From the NCBI GenBank assembly GCA_034003745.1, contig JAVEYA010000006.1:1-47502 (forward strand): a DNA stretch of 47,502 nt. Direction: 5' to 3'. Of this stretch, positions 32,803 to 41,457 are shown piece after piece. Source of the stretch: JAVEYA01 sp034003745. Lineage in GTDB: Bacteria > Bacillota > Peptococcia > DRI-13 > PHAD01. Under the pieces are notes generated by a model, which worked only from the letters and a program-made list of their open reading frames with translations, did not search any database and was not told the origin of the DNA. How positions within the stretch are numbered: position 1 is the first letter of the stretch; each line of letters starts with the position of its first letter. Position numbers and translations under genes: made by a program.

Positions 32803-33373
32803 TTATTTTATCTTTTGTACCATGGCCTCAATTTCTTTTTCCGGCAAGAGGTAATCATCCAAGGATAACCTTAATTCATAGACGTGCTTGTCTTCTTCCC
32901 AGGTAATTATTACTCTTTCGGCAGCTATATTGTTCCCCTTTAATATGTTCAAAACCTTTTTAGAAACCGATATATGCTCTATGTCATTACTTAGATGGAT
33001 ATTTATTTGCTCATATACTCCGCCGTTTTCAAAAAGTGTTTTCCCCCCACCGGTAACGCTTTTTAGATAACTCTCAATGTCACTTCCGGTGAAAACTTCT
33101 TGAATTCTACTATTATATTGATTGCGGCTTTTGTATTGCAGGTAATCATCAGAGATTTCTTTAGTCTTGAAGCTCTTGGTAATCGGGAAAGGGGTATAGT
33201 CATCCAGACAGGTTACCTTAGCGTAAAACTTGCCGTAGATAGGATCAATTTTGGTAAAGCTTACCGCGAAGGATTGTTCAGGGTATTTTTCTGCCAAATG
33301 TTTAACAAATTCGCCCCTTATTCCCATAAGGAATATCAGCCCTGCTAAAATCGATAACAGCACTATTCCAATG
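32803..33373 (-). CDS. Membrane-anchored protein of unknown function, 5' end missing in the assembly gap
   Basis: About 190 residues are visible. The first is a hydrophobic anchor (IGIVLLSILAGLIFLMGI), followed by an extracytoplasmic region with YPEQSFAVSFTKIDPIYGKFYAKVTCLDD and NIHLSNDIEHISVSKKVLNIL. The N-terminus is lost in the N run at 33374-33473. It may be transcribed with the DUF4846 lipoprotein gene 53 bp downstream. I recognise no family. Confidence 0.6.
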
Positions 33374-33473
33374 NNNNNNNNNNNNNNNNNNNNNNNNNNN
33401 NNNNNNNNNNNNNNNNNNNNNNNNNNNNNNNNNNNNNNNNNNNNNNNNNNNNNNNNNNNNNNNNNNNNNNNNN
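33374..33473. other. Assembly gap of exactly 100 N
   Basis: A run of 100 unknown bases, the usual placeholder for a scaffold join of unknown length. It removes the end of the toxin gene and the start of the membrane protein gene. Translations reading across it are not real. Confidence 0.99.
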
Positions 33474-33775
33474 AGGTATTCATTCCTTGTTGGTAGGATT
33501 CTTCTGATTCTTACTATTTGCTCTTCTTCGTCAAAAACATAAAACACAATATATCGCCCTTCATATATGACAAAACATAAATAGCCTCGGGATTTAAGAT
33601 AGGGATCATCCGGTTCATGTCCAGCTTCAGGAAAGGTTTCGAGTGCCGCTATTTCATAGAGGATACCTTCCAGTATCCTTTTTATGGCAAGCGGACTCGC
33701 CCCCAGATTGCCATAGAATGTTTTTATTTTACCCAGATCTCCTTCAGCCTTTGTCGATAATATCACGGTAGCCAT
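33474..33775 (-). CDS. RelE/ParE-family toxin, C-terminus missing in the gap
   Basis: About 100 residues are visible. The ParE/RelE fold appears as MATVILSTKAEGDLGKIKTFY, AALETFPEAGHEPDDP and the terminal GRYIVFYVFDEEEQIVRIRRILPTRNEY, the usual end of these proteins, so only a few residues are lost. Family toxins either cut mRNA on the ribosome (RelE) or poison gyrase (ParE); which applies cannot be told here. The antitoxin gene ends 7 bp upstream. Confidence 0.87.
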
Positions 33776-33782
33776 GATACCG

Positions 33783-34085
33783 CTAATTTAAGTCAGCGAG
33801 CAAATTTTTATGGACGTCTTTCAATAAACGCCCTTTTTTGCCCTCTGCTTCTTCCGATTCTGCTTCCGCCAGTAATTGATAAAGCTCTAACCTGGCTTGG
33901 GCAAGATCATAATCCCTTTTTTGTTCTTTTAAGGTTTCATATTCTTCATATTGGGACTCTCCGATAATAACAAAATTGGTTTTACCGTTACGGGTAATAA
34001 TGACGCTTCTGCCTTCATCACAAAATTGTTTAATTGTATCCGTATCTCTAAGGTCTTTAATAGGTTTTACTATTGGAGCCGGCAT
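33783..34085 (-). CDS. Phd/YefM-family antitoxin
   Basis: This 100-residue protein has the Phd/YefM DNA-binding fold: IVKPIKDLRDTDTIKQFCDEGRSVIITRNGKTNFVIIGESQYEEYE. A charged helical C-terminus follows that would neutralise the toxin. The gene precedes the RelE/ParE gene by 7 bp. It has a strong AAGGAGG ribosome site, and a 12-bp palindrome in the leader may mediate autoregulation. Confidence 0.88.
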   Translation of the reverse strand: MPAPIVKPIKDLRDTDTIKQFCDEGRSVIITRNGKTNFVIIGESQYEEYETLKEQKRDYDLAQARLELYQLLAEAESEEAEGKKGRLLKDVHKNLLADLN

Positions 34086-34086
34086 A

Positions 34087-34098
34087 GAGGTATACCTC
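34087..34098. promoter_or_regulatory. Palindrome GAGGTATACCTC overlapping the antitoxin ribosome site
   Basis: A perfect 12-bp palindrome lies at the antitoxin start and includes part of its Shine-Dalgarno sequence. A Phd-type autorepressor site is possible. Confidence 0.4.
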
Positions 34099-34121
34099 CT
34101 TAACGATTGGATTGGTTATAT

Positions 34122-34159
34122 TATGGCATAATTATACCATACTGCCTTGCATATGTACA
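34122..34159 (-). promoter_or_regulatory. Promoter of the toxin-antitoxin operon
   Basis: Minus strand TATAAT (34136-34131), with TGTACA 17 bases upstream (34159-34154). The -10 sits inside a near-perfect palindrome, TATGG...CCATA (34122-34141), another candidate operator. Confidence 0.55.
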
Positions 34160-34232
34160 TATTCGACGGACAGCGGTTTGACAATCGAATTTATCAGCTT
34201 GGTTTTGCCGGCGCAAGCCTGCTCAAACATAA

Positions 34233-34284
34233 TAATAAATACCCAAGAGCTTGCTGTTGCGGCAAACTCTTGGGTTAAGTGTCA
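34233..34284 (-). terminator. Terminator of the MEMO-like gene
   Basis: The stem CCCAAGAGCTTGC / GCAAACTCTTGGG (34242-34254 with 34262-34274, one G-T pair) is followed on the minus strand by TATTTATTATTATG. It shares GGGTTAAGTGTCA with the terminator near 31390. Confidence 0.75.
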
Positions 34285-34298
34285 AAAAATTATTACAA

Positions 34299-35228
34299 CT
34301 AGTTCCCGCTAAACAACAAAGTAAAATAGCTGGTGGTCTCCATCTGCTCATTTTGGAGGATGAATCCCGAGTTGGTATTATCCAGCACGGTAAAGTCCCT
34401 GACGCCTCTTTGCTCGGCGTAGCGGAAGACCATGCTTAAGGAAGCCGGAGAGTCCAGGTAGCTGCTATCCATGGTGAAAAGCGCAGCATAGTTGAAGTCC
34501 CGCATGGCCTGTAGCGTTATTTTATCCTTCTCCCCAGCCTCACGGCGGGTCAGGTAATGGGAGAAGTCCACCGAGCCGAGGACGACATAATCTTTCCCTG
34601 CCAAGCAGGATTCCAATGCTTGCAGCACGGCATCCACCTCCTCCAGAGAGACGCCATGATGGAAAATGAGCGGGACGAGCCGTGCCTCCGGCAGATAATA
34701 TTTGATAAAGGGCGCTACCGCCCCGATAGAATGCTCATTATCCAGCACCGCATCGTCAATGGCAATCCGGCCGCTTGCCGCCAGTTCGGCCACCGACTCT
34801 TTATCCGACTCGACTAACCCGGCCGGCGTCTGCCAATCGTATACCCCGGTGATAATCTTCGCCCCGCTGTTATAGTGGTTAGGTCCCACCAACACAATGA
34901 CAGCGGGGTTTTCCTGCGCCAATTTCTCCATAAAACGTGCGGTGAGATGCCCTGCGGTGAGATGGTGCGGGACAATGCCGGCGATGATTTTGCCCGCAGC
35001 GCCATTCTCTGCGCCGGGAGGCGCCGCCTTAGTCCTTTCGGTTTCATACCTGCTCAAGCAATAGTTGAATTCAGCCAGTGAAACAAACGAAGATGAATGG
35101 GAGGGAGCAGACGCAGCGGATGCGGCAGTACCGGGTGGTTCCGGCGTCTTCTCCCGGCCGGCGACCGCCTGACCGCAGCCGCTCACCAGCGCCAAAGCGC
35201 AGGCCAATAGTATCAGCAGCTTTCTCAT
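34299..35228 (-). CDS. MEMO-family (AmmeMemoRadiSam protein B-like) lipoprotein
   Basis: This 309-residue protein has a lipoprotein signal with lipobox VSGC and then a MEMO fold: GIVPHHLTAGHLTARFMEKLAQENPAVIVLVGPNHY, with the histidines expected for metal binding. Further motifs are LDNEHSIGAVAPFIKYYLP and VLGSVDFSHYL. Cytoplasmic MEMO proteins occur with AMMECR1 and radical SAM partners. Here the protein is predicted to be surface-anchored, and its start overlaps the alpha-2-macroglobulin gene by 4 bases (ATGA). Translation coupling suggests a joint extracytoplasmic role, which is not established. Confidence 0.88.
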   Translation of the reverse strand: MRKLLILLACALALVSGCGQAVAGREKTPEPPGTAASAASAPSHSSSFVSLAEFNYCLSRYETERTKAAPPGAENGAAGKIIAGIVPHHLTAGHLTARFMEKLAQENPAVIVLVGPNHYNSGAKIITGVYDWQTPAGLVESDKESVAELAASGRIAIDDAVLDNEHSIGAVAPFIKYYLPEARLVPLIFHHGVSLEEVDAVLQALESCLAGKDYVVLGSVDFSHYLTRREAGEKDKITLQAMRDFNYAALFTMDSSYLDSPASLSMVFRYAEQRGVRDFTVLDNTNSGFILQNEQMETTSYFTLLFSGN

Positions 35229-38200
35229 CGGTTGATTACAACCCTGCCTCCGCTCCCCAGCACACTGATTTCATTGCTGCGGACGTGGCTCAGGAGAATC
35301 GGTTCAGCCTTAAATTCACCTGGTGAAGTCACTCTGGCATAATAAACGATAGGGTTTCCGTCCTTGTAAGCCGCAAAAGTGATACTTTGCCCTTTCACTC
35401 CGGTGGGCCAGGTCAGATGCTTCGCCGGTTTTTCATAGCGGCTGTATGGACGGGCTACATAGCGCAATCCGGCAGGCAGGGTATCGACGATTTCATAGCT
35501 GCCGGCGGGCGCTTTTTCGCCGATGGTATAGTTGATCGTGACCTCAACCAGGTCGGCGCGCCCCAAGGTGGTGACCGTCTTCTTATTGACGCGGTATTCC
35601 CGCGTGATTTTTAAGTCGTCCCGGGGCGGTACATCTGCAGCGGTATAGGGTGCATGATAAGCCGTCACGACGCCGACCTTGCCGGAAATCAGACTGAATT
35701 TCAACGCGGCGGCATCTTCCGGCAAGACGGTCAGACGGAACACTTTCCGCCCTTCCAGCGTCTGCATATGCTTTTCGCCTTTGAGCTCATAGGCAAAACT
35801 GACCGGCTCGGGATTCATCTTAAGCAAATTGTATTTCAAAATCAGCGTCTGTTCTACCAGGTTGAGAATATCCGTCCCCCGGTTTTCCAGGAGGTATTGA
35901 TAAAGCTTGTGCTTAGCCGGGGCATCGAGCCTGGCTGCCAAAAGCGCCATTTGGGTGGTGGCCGTGATAATATCGTCCTGGTCTGCGCCCACATTTATTC
36001 TCATTGTGGATTGCAGGTCTTCCCCATACGCCTGCAAGAGTTCCGCAAAAACCTTTTCCCCAGCCGCGCCGTTGCCGATATCAAACAGAGCCAGCGCTAA
36101 GTTAATCTTTTGAGCCGGAGAGAGGCCGGTTTGCTCCAGCATAGTCCGGACTTCCAATAAGACCGGCTGGCGCAGGGCGCTTAAACCCCATAGCGCCACG
36201 CTTCTGTCCACGTTCTCCTCTTCGTCCAGCAAGCGGTAGAAATAGCCGGCCAGCGCCGTTTTATCAAATTTCTCACTTGCGGCGGAAGCGATCAGGGCGG
36301 AAAGATAGGGGTCAGATTCCGCATAAGGCAGGATGCTGATACCACCGTCCTGCTGCTGGTACTGCAGGACATTCCCCTGTTCCCCGGACTCAGCGCCGAA
36401 ATACAGCGCCTCCTCGGGGAAATATTCTTTAAGCAGCCCTTGGGCCAATTGCGCGGCAAGCTGCTGCTCCACCCGGCTGCCCCCCCGCCAGGCCAGCTGA
36501 TAGAGACCCCGTAAATACTGGCTTTTCTCGTAGTCGCTGAACATCAGGGTGAAAGGTTCCCGGACGCCTGCCGGCAGAGAGAAACTTTCCTCCAGCAGGT
36601 CATGGGCGGTAACCGTCCTCTCCAGGAGGGATTCCTTCACTACGAACGCTTTAGCCAGACTATCCTCGTATTCACCGGACTTTCCGGCCACTCTCAGAAT
36701 ATATTCGCCAACCGGCAAAGGCGGTACGGGCCAATCCGCTGCGGTAAAGGCCAGAGCCTGGGCATTGGCGCCCACTTCCTGATTATCCACAAGGAATTTC
36801 TCTTGGTCAGCCCTATCTATTCTCATCTGGAAGTTTACCCGATCCTGAGAGCCCAGGGCTGTGCCATAGGAGCGCGCTACCACCACCGGGGCGTCCCCGG
36901 CCAGATAGACATCGTTGAAGACCAGATCCACGAAGAAGGGCAGGCGCACCGGTATCTGCGTCGTACCGCCGGCAACCTCCAATGAATCGTTGACCGCGTG
37001 ATAGGTCACCCGCCAGGAAGTCAGGTTGTCGGGAAGCTTAAATTCCGTCCGGGCTGTACCTTTGCTATCGGTATGGACAGAGGCAAAGAGCACCGTATCA
37101 CGGAAGTCCCTACGCTCCCCGCCGCCTTCACCGCCCATCTCGGCGCCGCCGCCGAAGCCGGGATGATAATGGGATTTACGGGTATTCAGATAAAAGTAAA
37201 TCTGGTCGTTATAGAGCCTGTTTAAGAGGTCCACCTGCTGCTCCGCCATGCTGTAGATGGCTTCATCGACCAGGTTCAGGTTCACTTCAGCCTGCACAGG
37301 TTTATTGTTCTTATCCTTCACCTCGACGCTCAGGGCAACCGTCTCCCCGGGCCGGTATTCCGCCTTGTCCGTCTCAATCTTTACCTGCAGTTCCTTGCTT
37401 TTTTGGTCAAAAGCCACCGCATAACGCCCTGTTTCCTGGTAAGCCGTCCCATCAAAGTAGACCGCATAGACATTGACATTGGGGATATCCTCCTCGCGGA
37501 AGTTGAAGCTGTACTCGCCATTGTTTTTAACCTCCACGGACTCCACTTTTTTTTGCCCGCGCAGATACAGGAAAGACTTCTCTTTGGGGGCAACCGCTTC
37601 TTCATTATCCATCATGGTTAATTGCACGGTTTCCCCGGGCAGGTAGCTCTTGCCCGGCGTCACATCTTTTAAGTAATAATAGCTGTAGTAATTATAGCCC
37701 CGCGGCGACGTCGCACCGGGTACATGGACCCTGTTCTTGATCCGGCGTCCCTCGCTGTCCTCAGCCGTCAGCACAATAAAATAGGAATTATCGGCAGACA
37801 GGGAGAGCGTGTAGGCGCTTTTGCCGTTTTCATCGCTGATCATGCTGAAGTCGGAGATATGACGCTCAGAATACTCATAATAGTAGCTCGGGATCACTTT
37901 CTTACTGATAAAATCGTAGTATTCGCCCGCATCCCTCTTTTCCCAGACTTCCTGATAGACCTTTCCCTGCACCGGGACGTTGGCGGCGGGACCGGAGAGA
38001 TAATTCTTCTCGTCAAAATCCGCGCCCTGGTTGATCTTCGTGAGGTCAATCCGGGACAGATCCGCCTGCAGGGTCACCTCTTCGCCCTGACGGACAGCCT
38101 CACCCTTGATATGGACCTTGGAGTTGAAAACAAAGATATTCTTCGTCGCATAAATCTCGCCCGCTTCCGGCAGGGTGGCACTCACGCGCATATACTGAGC

Positions 38201-40156
38201 AAAATAGGGCATAAAGGCGTAATCCTCCCCGGTTCGCGCGATATAGGGCACTTTGGCCGTACCTTTCTCCCCGGTGGTCACCGTACCGCTGGAACCCAGG
38301 ATGAAATAGTTCAGCCCCAGCTTAGGCACGGGTGTTCCCTCGAAGAAGGTCGCCTGAGTTTCAACATTCATGCCCTCGCCGACAAAAACAGCCCTTTTGT
38401 CAGTGCTCAAAGTCAGCTGATAGGCAGGCTTCTGATACGTCTCCACCTCAAAGCCGCGGGAGGTAAGCACCGTTTCGCCATATTTCACCTGCAGGTAATA
38501 ATAGTCCGGATACAGCACCGGCAGCTTGATTGATCCGGTGAAGGTATTGTTTTCTACCCGGACCTTTTGACTGAGGATGGGCGCATTATCGCCGCGATAA
38601 TACATTCCGCCGCCGCTTTTCAGTTCCACCGTCAGCTCGTTGATTTTCTGTACTCCTTTACCCCGGGGAGCCATGATCCCCCAATAGTGCAGATCGTCAC
38701 CGGGCTGAAACAGTTCGCGTTCCAGATAGAGATATTTCCAGTGATCCCGCTGCAAGGTGTAATCCGCCGACGTATAATACTGCTGGTTCAACTGCTCCAA
38801 GGGAACTACCGTTTCCTTGTCCCTTGCGGAAACCCGCGCGTATGCCGCAGTCTGTTTCATATCCTCCGTCTTAAAGCCGAAGTCAAACTGGGCCACGCCA
38901 TCTGCATTGGTTTTCGCGGTGACACTTTGGCCGATTATTTCCACCGCGGCGCCTGACACCGGCTTCTTCGTTTTCAGGTCGTTGACCCAGATCAGCCCCT
39001 GCTCCTCGCCCAACGCCAGATAAGTCGACAAATCCGTCACCTGCAGCCAGACCTGCCGTATACACGCTTCCGCCTGGAGACGCACGGCATAATATCCCGC
39101 CGGCAAGGCCTCGGGAAGTGCAATGTAGTGGGTATAGTCATCGGTGCTGAAGAATTCCATGTTATATTCATAAGCCTTGGTCAGCTTGCTGACGTCACTC
39201 AGATATTGCCTGGCTCGATAGGTCCAGTCGGGAATAGCCGCACGCAGGGCCAAATCTTCTGCAAACTCCCGATAGCCCGGATAGCTGTAAACCGTAACGG
39301 TCAGCGGGGGAATAGGCCTATCCTTGCCCCATCTCTTATCCAGATGGTATTGCGTATTAAAATAAGCTTGGAAGACCGGCGCTTCACCCGCCGCAAACTC
39401 GTTCAGCCGGGTATGGGTATCAAAGTTGAATTGTCCCCCTTCCTCCTCAACCACGACCGTCTCAAAGGAAAAGACGTAATCTTCCGGGAGCGCCACATCG
39501 CTGCCCAAGAGAGGAAACCCCTTTTTGACGGTCACCGTATAGAGGGTCGACAGCTGCAGCTTTTCCGGTACGAAGACCAGGACCTTTTTATGCTGCTCAA
39601 ATCTTCCTTTGACCTGGGGTTCAATGGTAAAAAAGTCAGCCGCTTTATTCAAATCAAAACCTTCATGGGAGAACTGAACCTCTATCCCCGTATCCATCGG
39701 CACGCCGGTGGCATTTGGGCCGGGCAGGGAACTGACCACGCGAAAACTGCCCTTGGTCTGGAAAGCCCAACTGAGCTTATCGCTCACCTGCCCGTCCTGG
39801 GCAAAGGCCAGGCTGTAAACGGTATTGGCCGAGAGCTTTTCGGCTGGAACGATCCTATAGGCATTCTTGTCGCGTCCGCTCTCCACCTTATATTCAAAGG
39901 CCGGTACAATCTGCAGCGCCGCCCGGATAGCCCGCTCATCCAACGGGGCAGACGAAGTCAGGAGGAAGGCGCTCTGGATATCCATTCCCTGCTTATCTTC
40001 CTGTTCCGCCGTGATGTTCACCTCAGCAGCGCTAACCGGTTCTGTCACAAACAGCCCTAATCGGTCTACGAGATAAAATACCGCCGCAAACATGGCGATA
40101 ATCAGAATAAAGCTCGCCAGCAGCTTAAATTTGCCCACCTGTTTCAGAAATCCCAT
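35225..40156 (-). CDS. Alpha-2-macroglobulin family protein without the thioester cysteine
   Basis: This 1643-residue protein has an N-terminal signal anchor (about residues 10-32). Bacterial Ig-like domains follow (about 45-230; SLPGPNATGVPMDTGIEVQFS), then MG-type domains (SLSADNSYFIVLTAED; YLPGETVQLTMMDNE) and the A2M bait/core region with FKLPDNLTSWRVTYHAV. The complement-like helical domain carries GSRVEQQLAAQ, where the usual GCxEQ thioester cysteine is Arg (about residue 1228). A C-terminal beta domain (TLPAGLRYVARPYSRYEKP) ends the protein. A2M proteins trap proteases; thioester-less forms are also known. No pbpC is adjacent, unlike many bacterial A2M loci. The MEMO lipoprotein gene overlaps its stop. 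Confidence 0.9.
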   Translation of the reverse strand: MGFLKQVGKFKLLASFILIIAMFAAVFYLVDRLGLFVTEPVSAAEVNITAEQEDKQGMDIQSAFLLTSSAPLDERAIRAALQIVPAFEYKVESGRDKNAYRIVPAEKLSANTVYSLAFAQDGQVSDKLSWAFQTKGSFRVVSSLPGPNATGVPMDTGIEVQFSHEGFDLNKAADFFTIEPQVKGRFEQHKKVLVFVPEKLQLSTLYTVTVKKGFPLLGSDVALPEDYVFSFETVVVEEEGGQFNFDTHTRLNEFAAGEAPVFQAYFNTQYHLDKRWGKDRPIPPLTVTVYSYPGYREFAEDLALRAAIPDWTYRARQYLSDVSKLTKAYEYNMEFFSTDDYTHYIALPEALPAGYYAVRLQAEACIRQVWLQVTDLSTYLALGEEQGLIWVNDLKTKKPVSGAAVEIIGQSVTAKTNADGVAQFDFGFKTEDMKQTAAYARVSARDKETVVPLEQLNQQYYTSADYTLQRDHWKYLYLERELFQPGDDLHYWGIMAPRGKGVQKINELTVELKSGGGMYYRGDNAPILSQKVRVENNTFTGSIKLPVLYPDYYYLQVKYGETVLTSRGFEVETYQKPAYQLTLSTDKRAVFVGEGMNVETQATFFEGTPVPKLGLNYFILGSSGTVTTGEKGTAKVPYIARTGEDYAFMPYFAQYMRVSATLPEAGEIYATKNIFVFNSKVHIKGEAVRQGEEVTLQADLSRIDLTKINQGADFDEKNYLSGPAANVPVQGKVYQEVWEKRDAGEYYDFISKKVIPSYYYEYSERHISDFSMISDENGKSAYTLSLSADNSYFIVLTAEDSEGRRIKNRVHVPGATSPRGYNYYSYYYLKDVTPGKSYLPGETVQLTMMDNEEAVAPKEKSFLYLRGQKKVESVEVKNNGEYSFNFREEDIPNVNVYAVYFDGTAYQETGRYAVAFDQKSKELQVKIETDKAEYRPGETVALSVEVKDKNNKPVQAEVNLNLVDEAIYSMAEQQVDLLNRLYNDQIYFYLNTRKSHYHPGFGGGAEMGGEGGGERRDFRDTVLFASVHTDSKGTARTEFKLPDNLTSWRVTYHAVNDSLEVAGGTTQIPVRLPFFVDLVFNDVYLAGDAPVVVARSYGTALGSQDRVNFQMRIDRADQEKFLVDNQEVGANAQALAFTAADWPVPPLPVGEYILRVAGKSGEYEDSLAKAFVVKESLLERTVTAHDLLEESFSLPAGVREPFTLMFSDYEKSQYLRGLYQLAWRGGSRVEQQLAAQLAQGLLKEYFPEEALYFGAESGEQGNVLQYQQQDGGISILPYAESDPYLSALIASAASEKFDKTALAGYFYRLLDEEENVDRSVALWGLSALRQPVLLEVRTMLEQTGLSPAQKINLALALFDIGNGAAGEKVFAELLQAYGEDLQSTMRINVGADQDDIITATTQMALLAARLDAPAKHKLYQYLLENRGTDILNLVEQTLILKYNLLKMNPEPVSFAYELKGEKHMQTLEGRKVFRLTVLPEDAAALKFSLISGKVGVVTAYHAPYTAADVPPRDDLKITREYRVNKKTVTTLGRADLVEVTINYTIGEKAPAGSYEIVDTLPAGLRYVARPYSRYEKPAKHLTWPTGVKGQSITFAAYKDGNPIVYYARVTSPGEFKAEPILLSHVRSNEISVLGSGGRVVINR

Positions 40157-40241
40157 ATTCCTTTCCCTCCCGAAAACCAGATAATTCCTTATTCAATTTT
40201 TTGACTTAAAACCCTGCCGGAAAGTTCCGTACTTCGCCTAT

Positions 40242-40283
40242 ACACAAATAAAAAATCTCTCTGTCAAACAACAGAGAGATTTT
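40242..40283 (-). terminator. Terminator of the asd-aspartate kinase unit
   Basis: A 13-bp perfect stem (40252-40264 with 40271-40283), 6-base loop, followed on the minus strand by TTTATTTGTG after the terminal T-run of the stem. It lies just past the aspartate kinase stop. Confidence 0.85.
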
Positions 40284-40293
40284 AACCGCAGCC

Positions 40294-41421
40294 TTACTTT
40301 AGGTAAGCTTCATAAATTGCCCGCACGGCGTCTTGCGCCTGTTCGGGTTTTACGGCCCAGGCGCCGCCGGCGATGAGCGGGAAAAAGCCCAATAGGGTCA
40401 TTCCCTTTTTCTCCAGTACCCGGTCAATAGAATTGGCGTTAACGCCGCTGCCATGCTCCCATAAAACAGTAAGCAGAGCGCACGCTTCCGCTGAGGCAAT
40501 GCCGGTGCAGTCCGAGGGCATTTGCGCCACCACAAAGGCTCCGGATGCGCTGTTTTGATAAAACAACTCATCGACAGCTTGATGTCGCCAGTAGCCAACT
40601 GTGTCTTCTTTCTTTGTCTGCAGGCAGCAAACCTCTTTCATCACGGCAATCCCGTAGAGGCCGCCGAAATTCTCGCCCTTTTGACCGATCAGGGTCCCCT
40701 CGTCATCGGTGAAGGTGGACTTGACATAAAACGGCATCCGGAAATTTATCGCCGTCTCCACGGCCCGGTGATGTATAACTTTTGCGCCGGCGCGACTCAT
40801 CAGATACAGCGGCTCAAAAGAGATTTTCTTTAAATAAGGCGCTTCCGGCAGAATGCGCGGGTCGGTAAAAGCTACGCCCGGCACGTCGGTATAGATTTCG
40901 ACCCGTTCAGCCTGCAAGGCTCCGCCCAGGGCAATCGCTGTGGTATCGCTGCCGCCCCGCCCCAAGGTACAGATATCACTGTCTGCATTAATACCCTGGA
41001 AACCGGCGACTACGGCCACAAAGCCTTCTTTCAGGATTTTCATCAGCTTTTCCGGGTTAATGTTTTGTATTTCAGCATTGGTATAGCAGTTATTGGTGAT
41101 GATACCGGCCTGATATCCCGTCAGCGGCCGGGCTTTGATGCCACGTTGCTCCAGAGCGTGCGCCACCAGGCAGGCCGAAATGATTTCTCCGCAGGATGTC
41201 AGTAAGTCCATTGTCCGTGGATCAGCCTCCGGACCGATGCCCTTAAGTAAATCCAGAAAAGTATCGGTGGCGTACGGTTCTCCTTTACGGCCCATCGCGG
41301 AAACGACGACGACTACGTCATATCCTTTCTGTTTTGCCGCTGCTATAACCTCCAGGACCCGACTTCGTTTTTCCGGGGTATTGACTGAGGTCCCGCCGAA
41401 TTTTTGTACGATTATGGCCAT
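40294..41421 (-). CDS. Aspartate kinase with an atypical C-terminal region
   Basis: The 375-residue protein has a standard catalytic domain: MAIIVQKFGGTSV, VVVVSAMGRKG, TSCGEIISA, GFQGINADSDICTLGRGGSDTTA and YTDVPGVAFTDPR. It phosphorylates aspartate as the entry to lysine, threonine and methionine synthesis. After residue ~250 the two ACT domains expected in aspartokinases are not recognisable by their usual VPDKPG motif; instead there is DTVGYWRHQAVDELFYQNSASGAF and SGVNANSIDRVLEKKGMTLLG. The fold may still be ACT-like. The gene follows asd by 36 bp, on the same transcript, and ends at a terminator. Altered feedback control is possible. Confidence 0.88.
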   Translation of the reverse strand: MAIIVQKFGGTSVNTPEKRSRVLEVIAAAKQKGYDVVVVVSAMGRKGEPYATDTFLDLLKGIGPEADPRTMDLLTSCGEIISACLVAHALEQRGIKARPLTGYQAGIITNNCYTNAEIQNINPEKLMKILKEGFVAVVAGFQGINADSDICTLGRGGSDTTAIALGGALQAERVEIYTDVPGVAFTDPRILPEAPYLKKISFEPLYLMSRAGAKVIHHRAVETAINFRMPFYVKSTFTDDEGTLIGQKGENFGGLYGIAVMKEVCCLQTKKEDTVGYWRHQAVDELFYQNSASGAFVVAQMPSDCTGIASAEACALLTVLWEHGSGVNANSIDRVLEKKGMTLLGFFPLIAGGAWAVKPEQAQDAVRAIYEAYLK

Positions 41422-41457
41422 TTTCGCCGCCCACCCTTATACTAAATTCTTGCTGAC

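Noticed and set aside
32803..33775. Continuous frames reading through the N run
   Set aside because: The bases are unknown; the apparent fusions of the toxin and the membrane protein to other sequence are artefacts.
35225..40156. Long plus-strand frames inside the alpha-2-macroglobulin gene (for example 37724-38533 and 39128-40060)
   Set aside because: They are antisense to a coherent domain-containing protein, with no ribosome sites or recognisable products.
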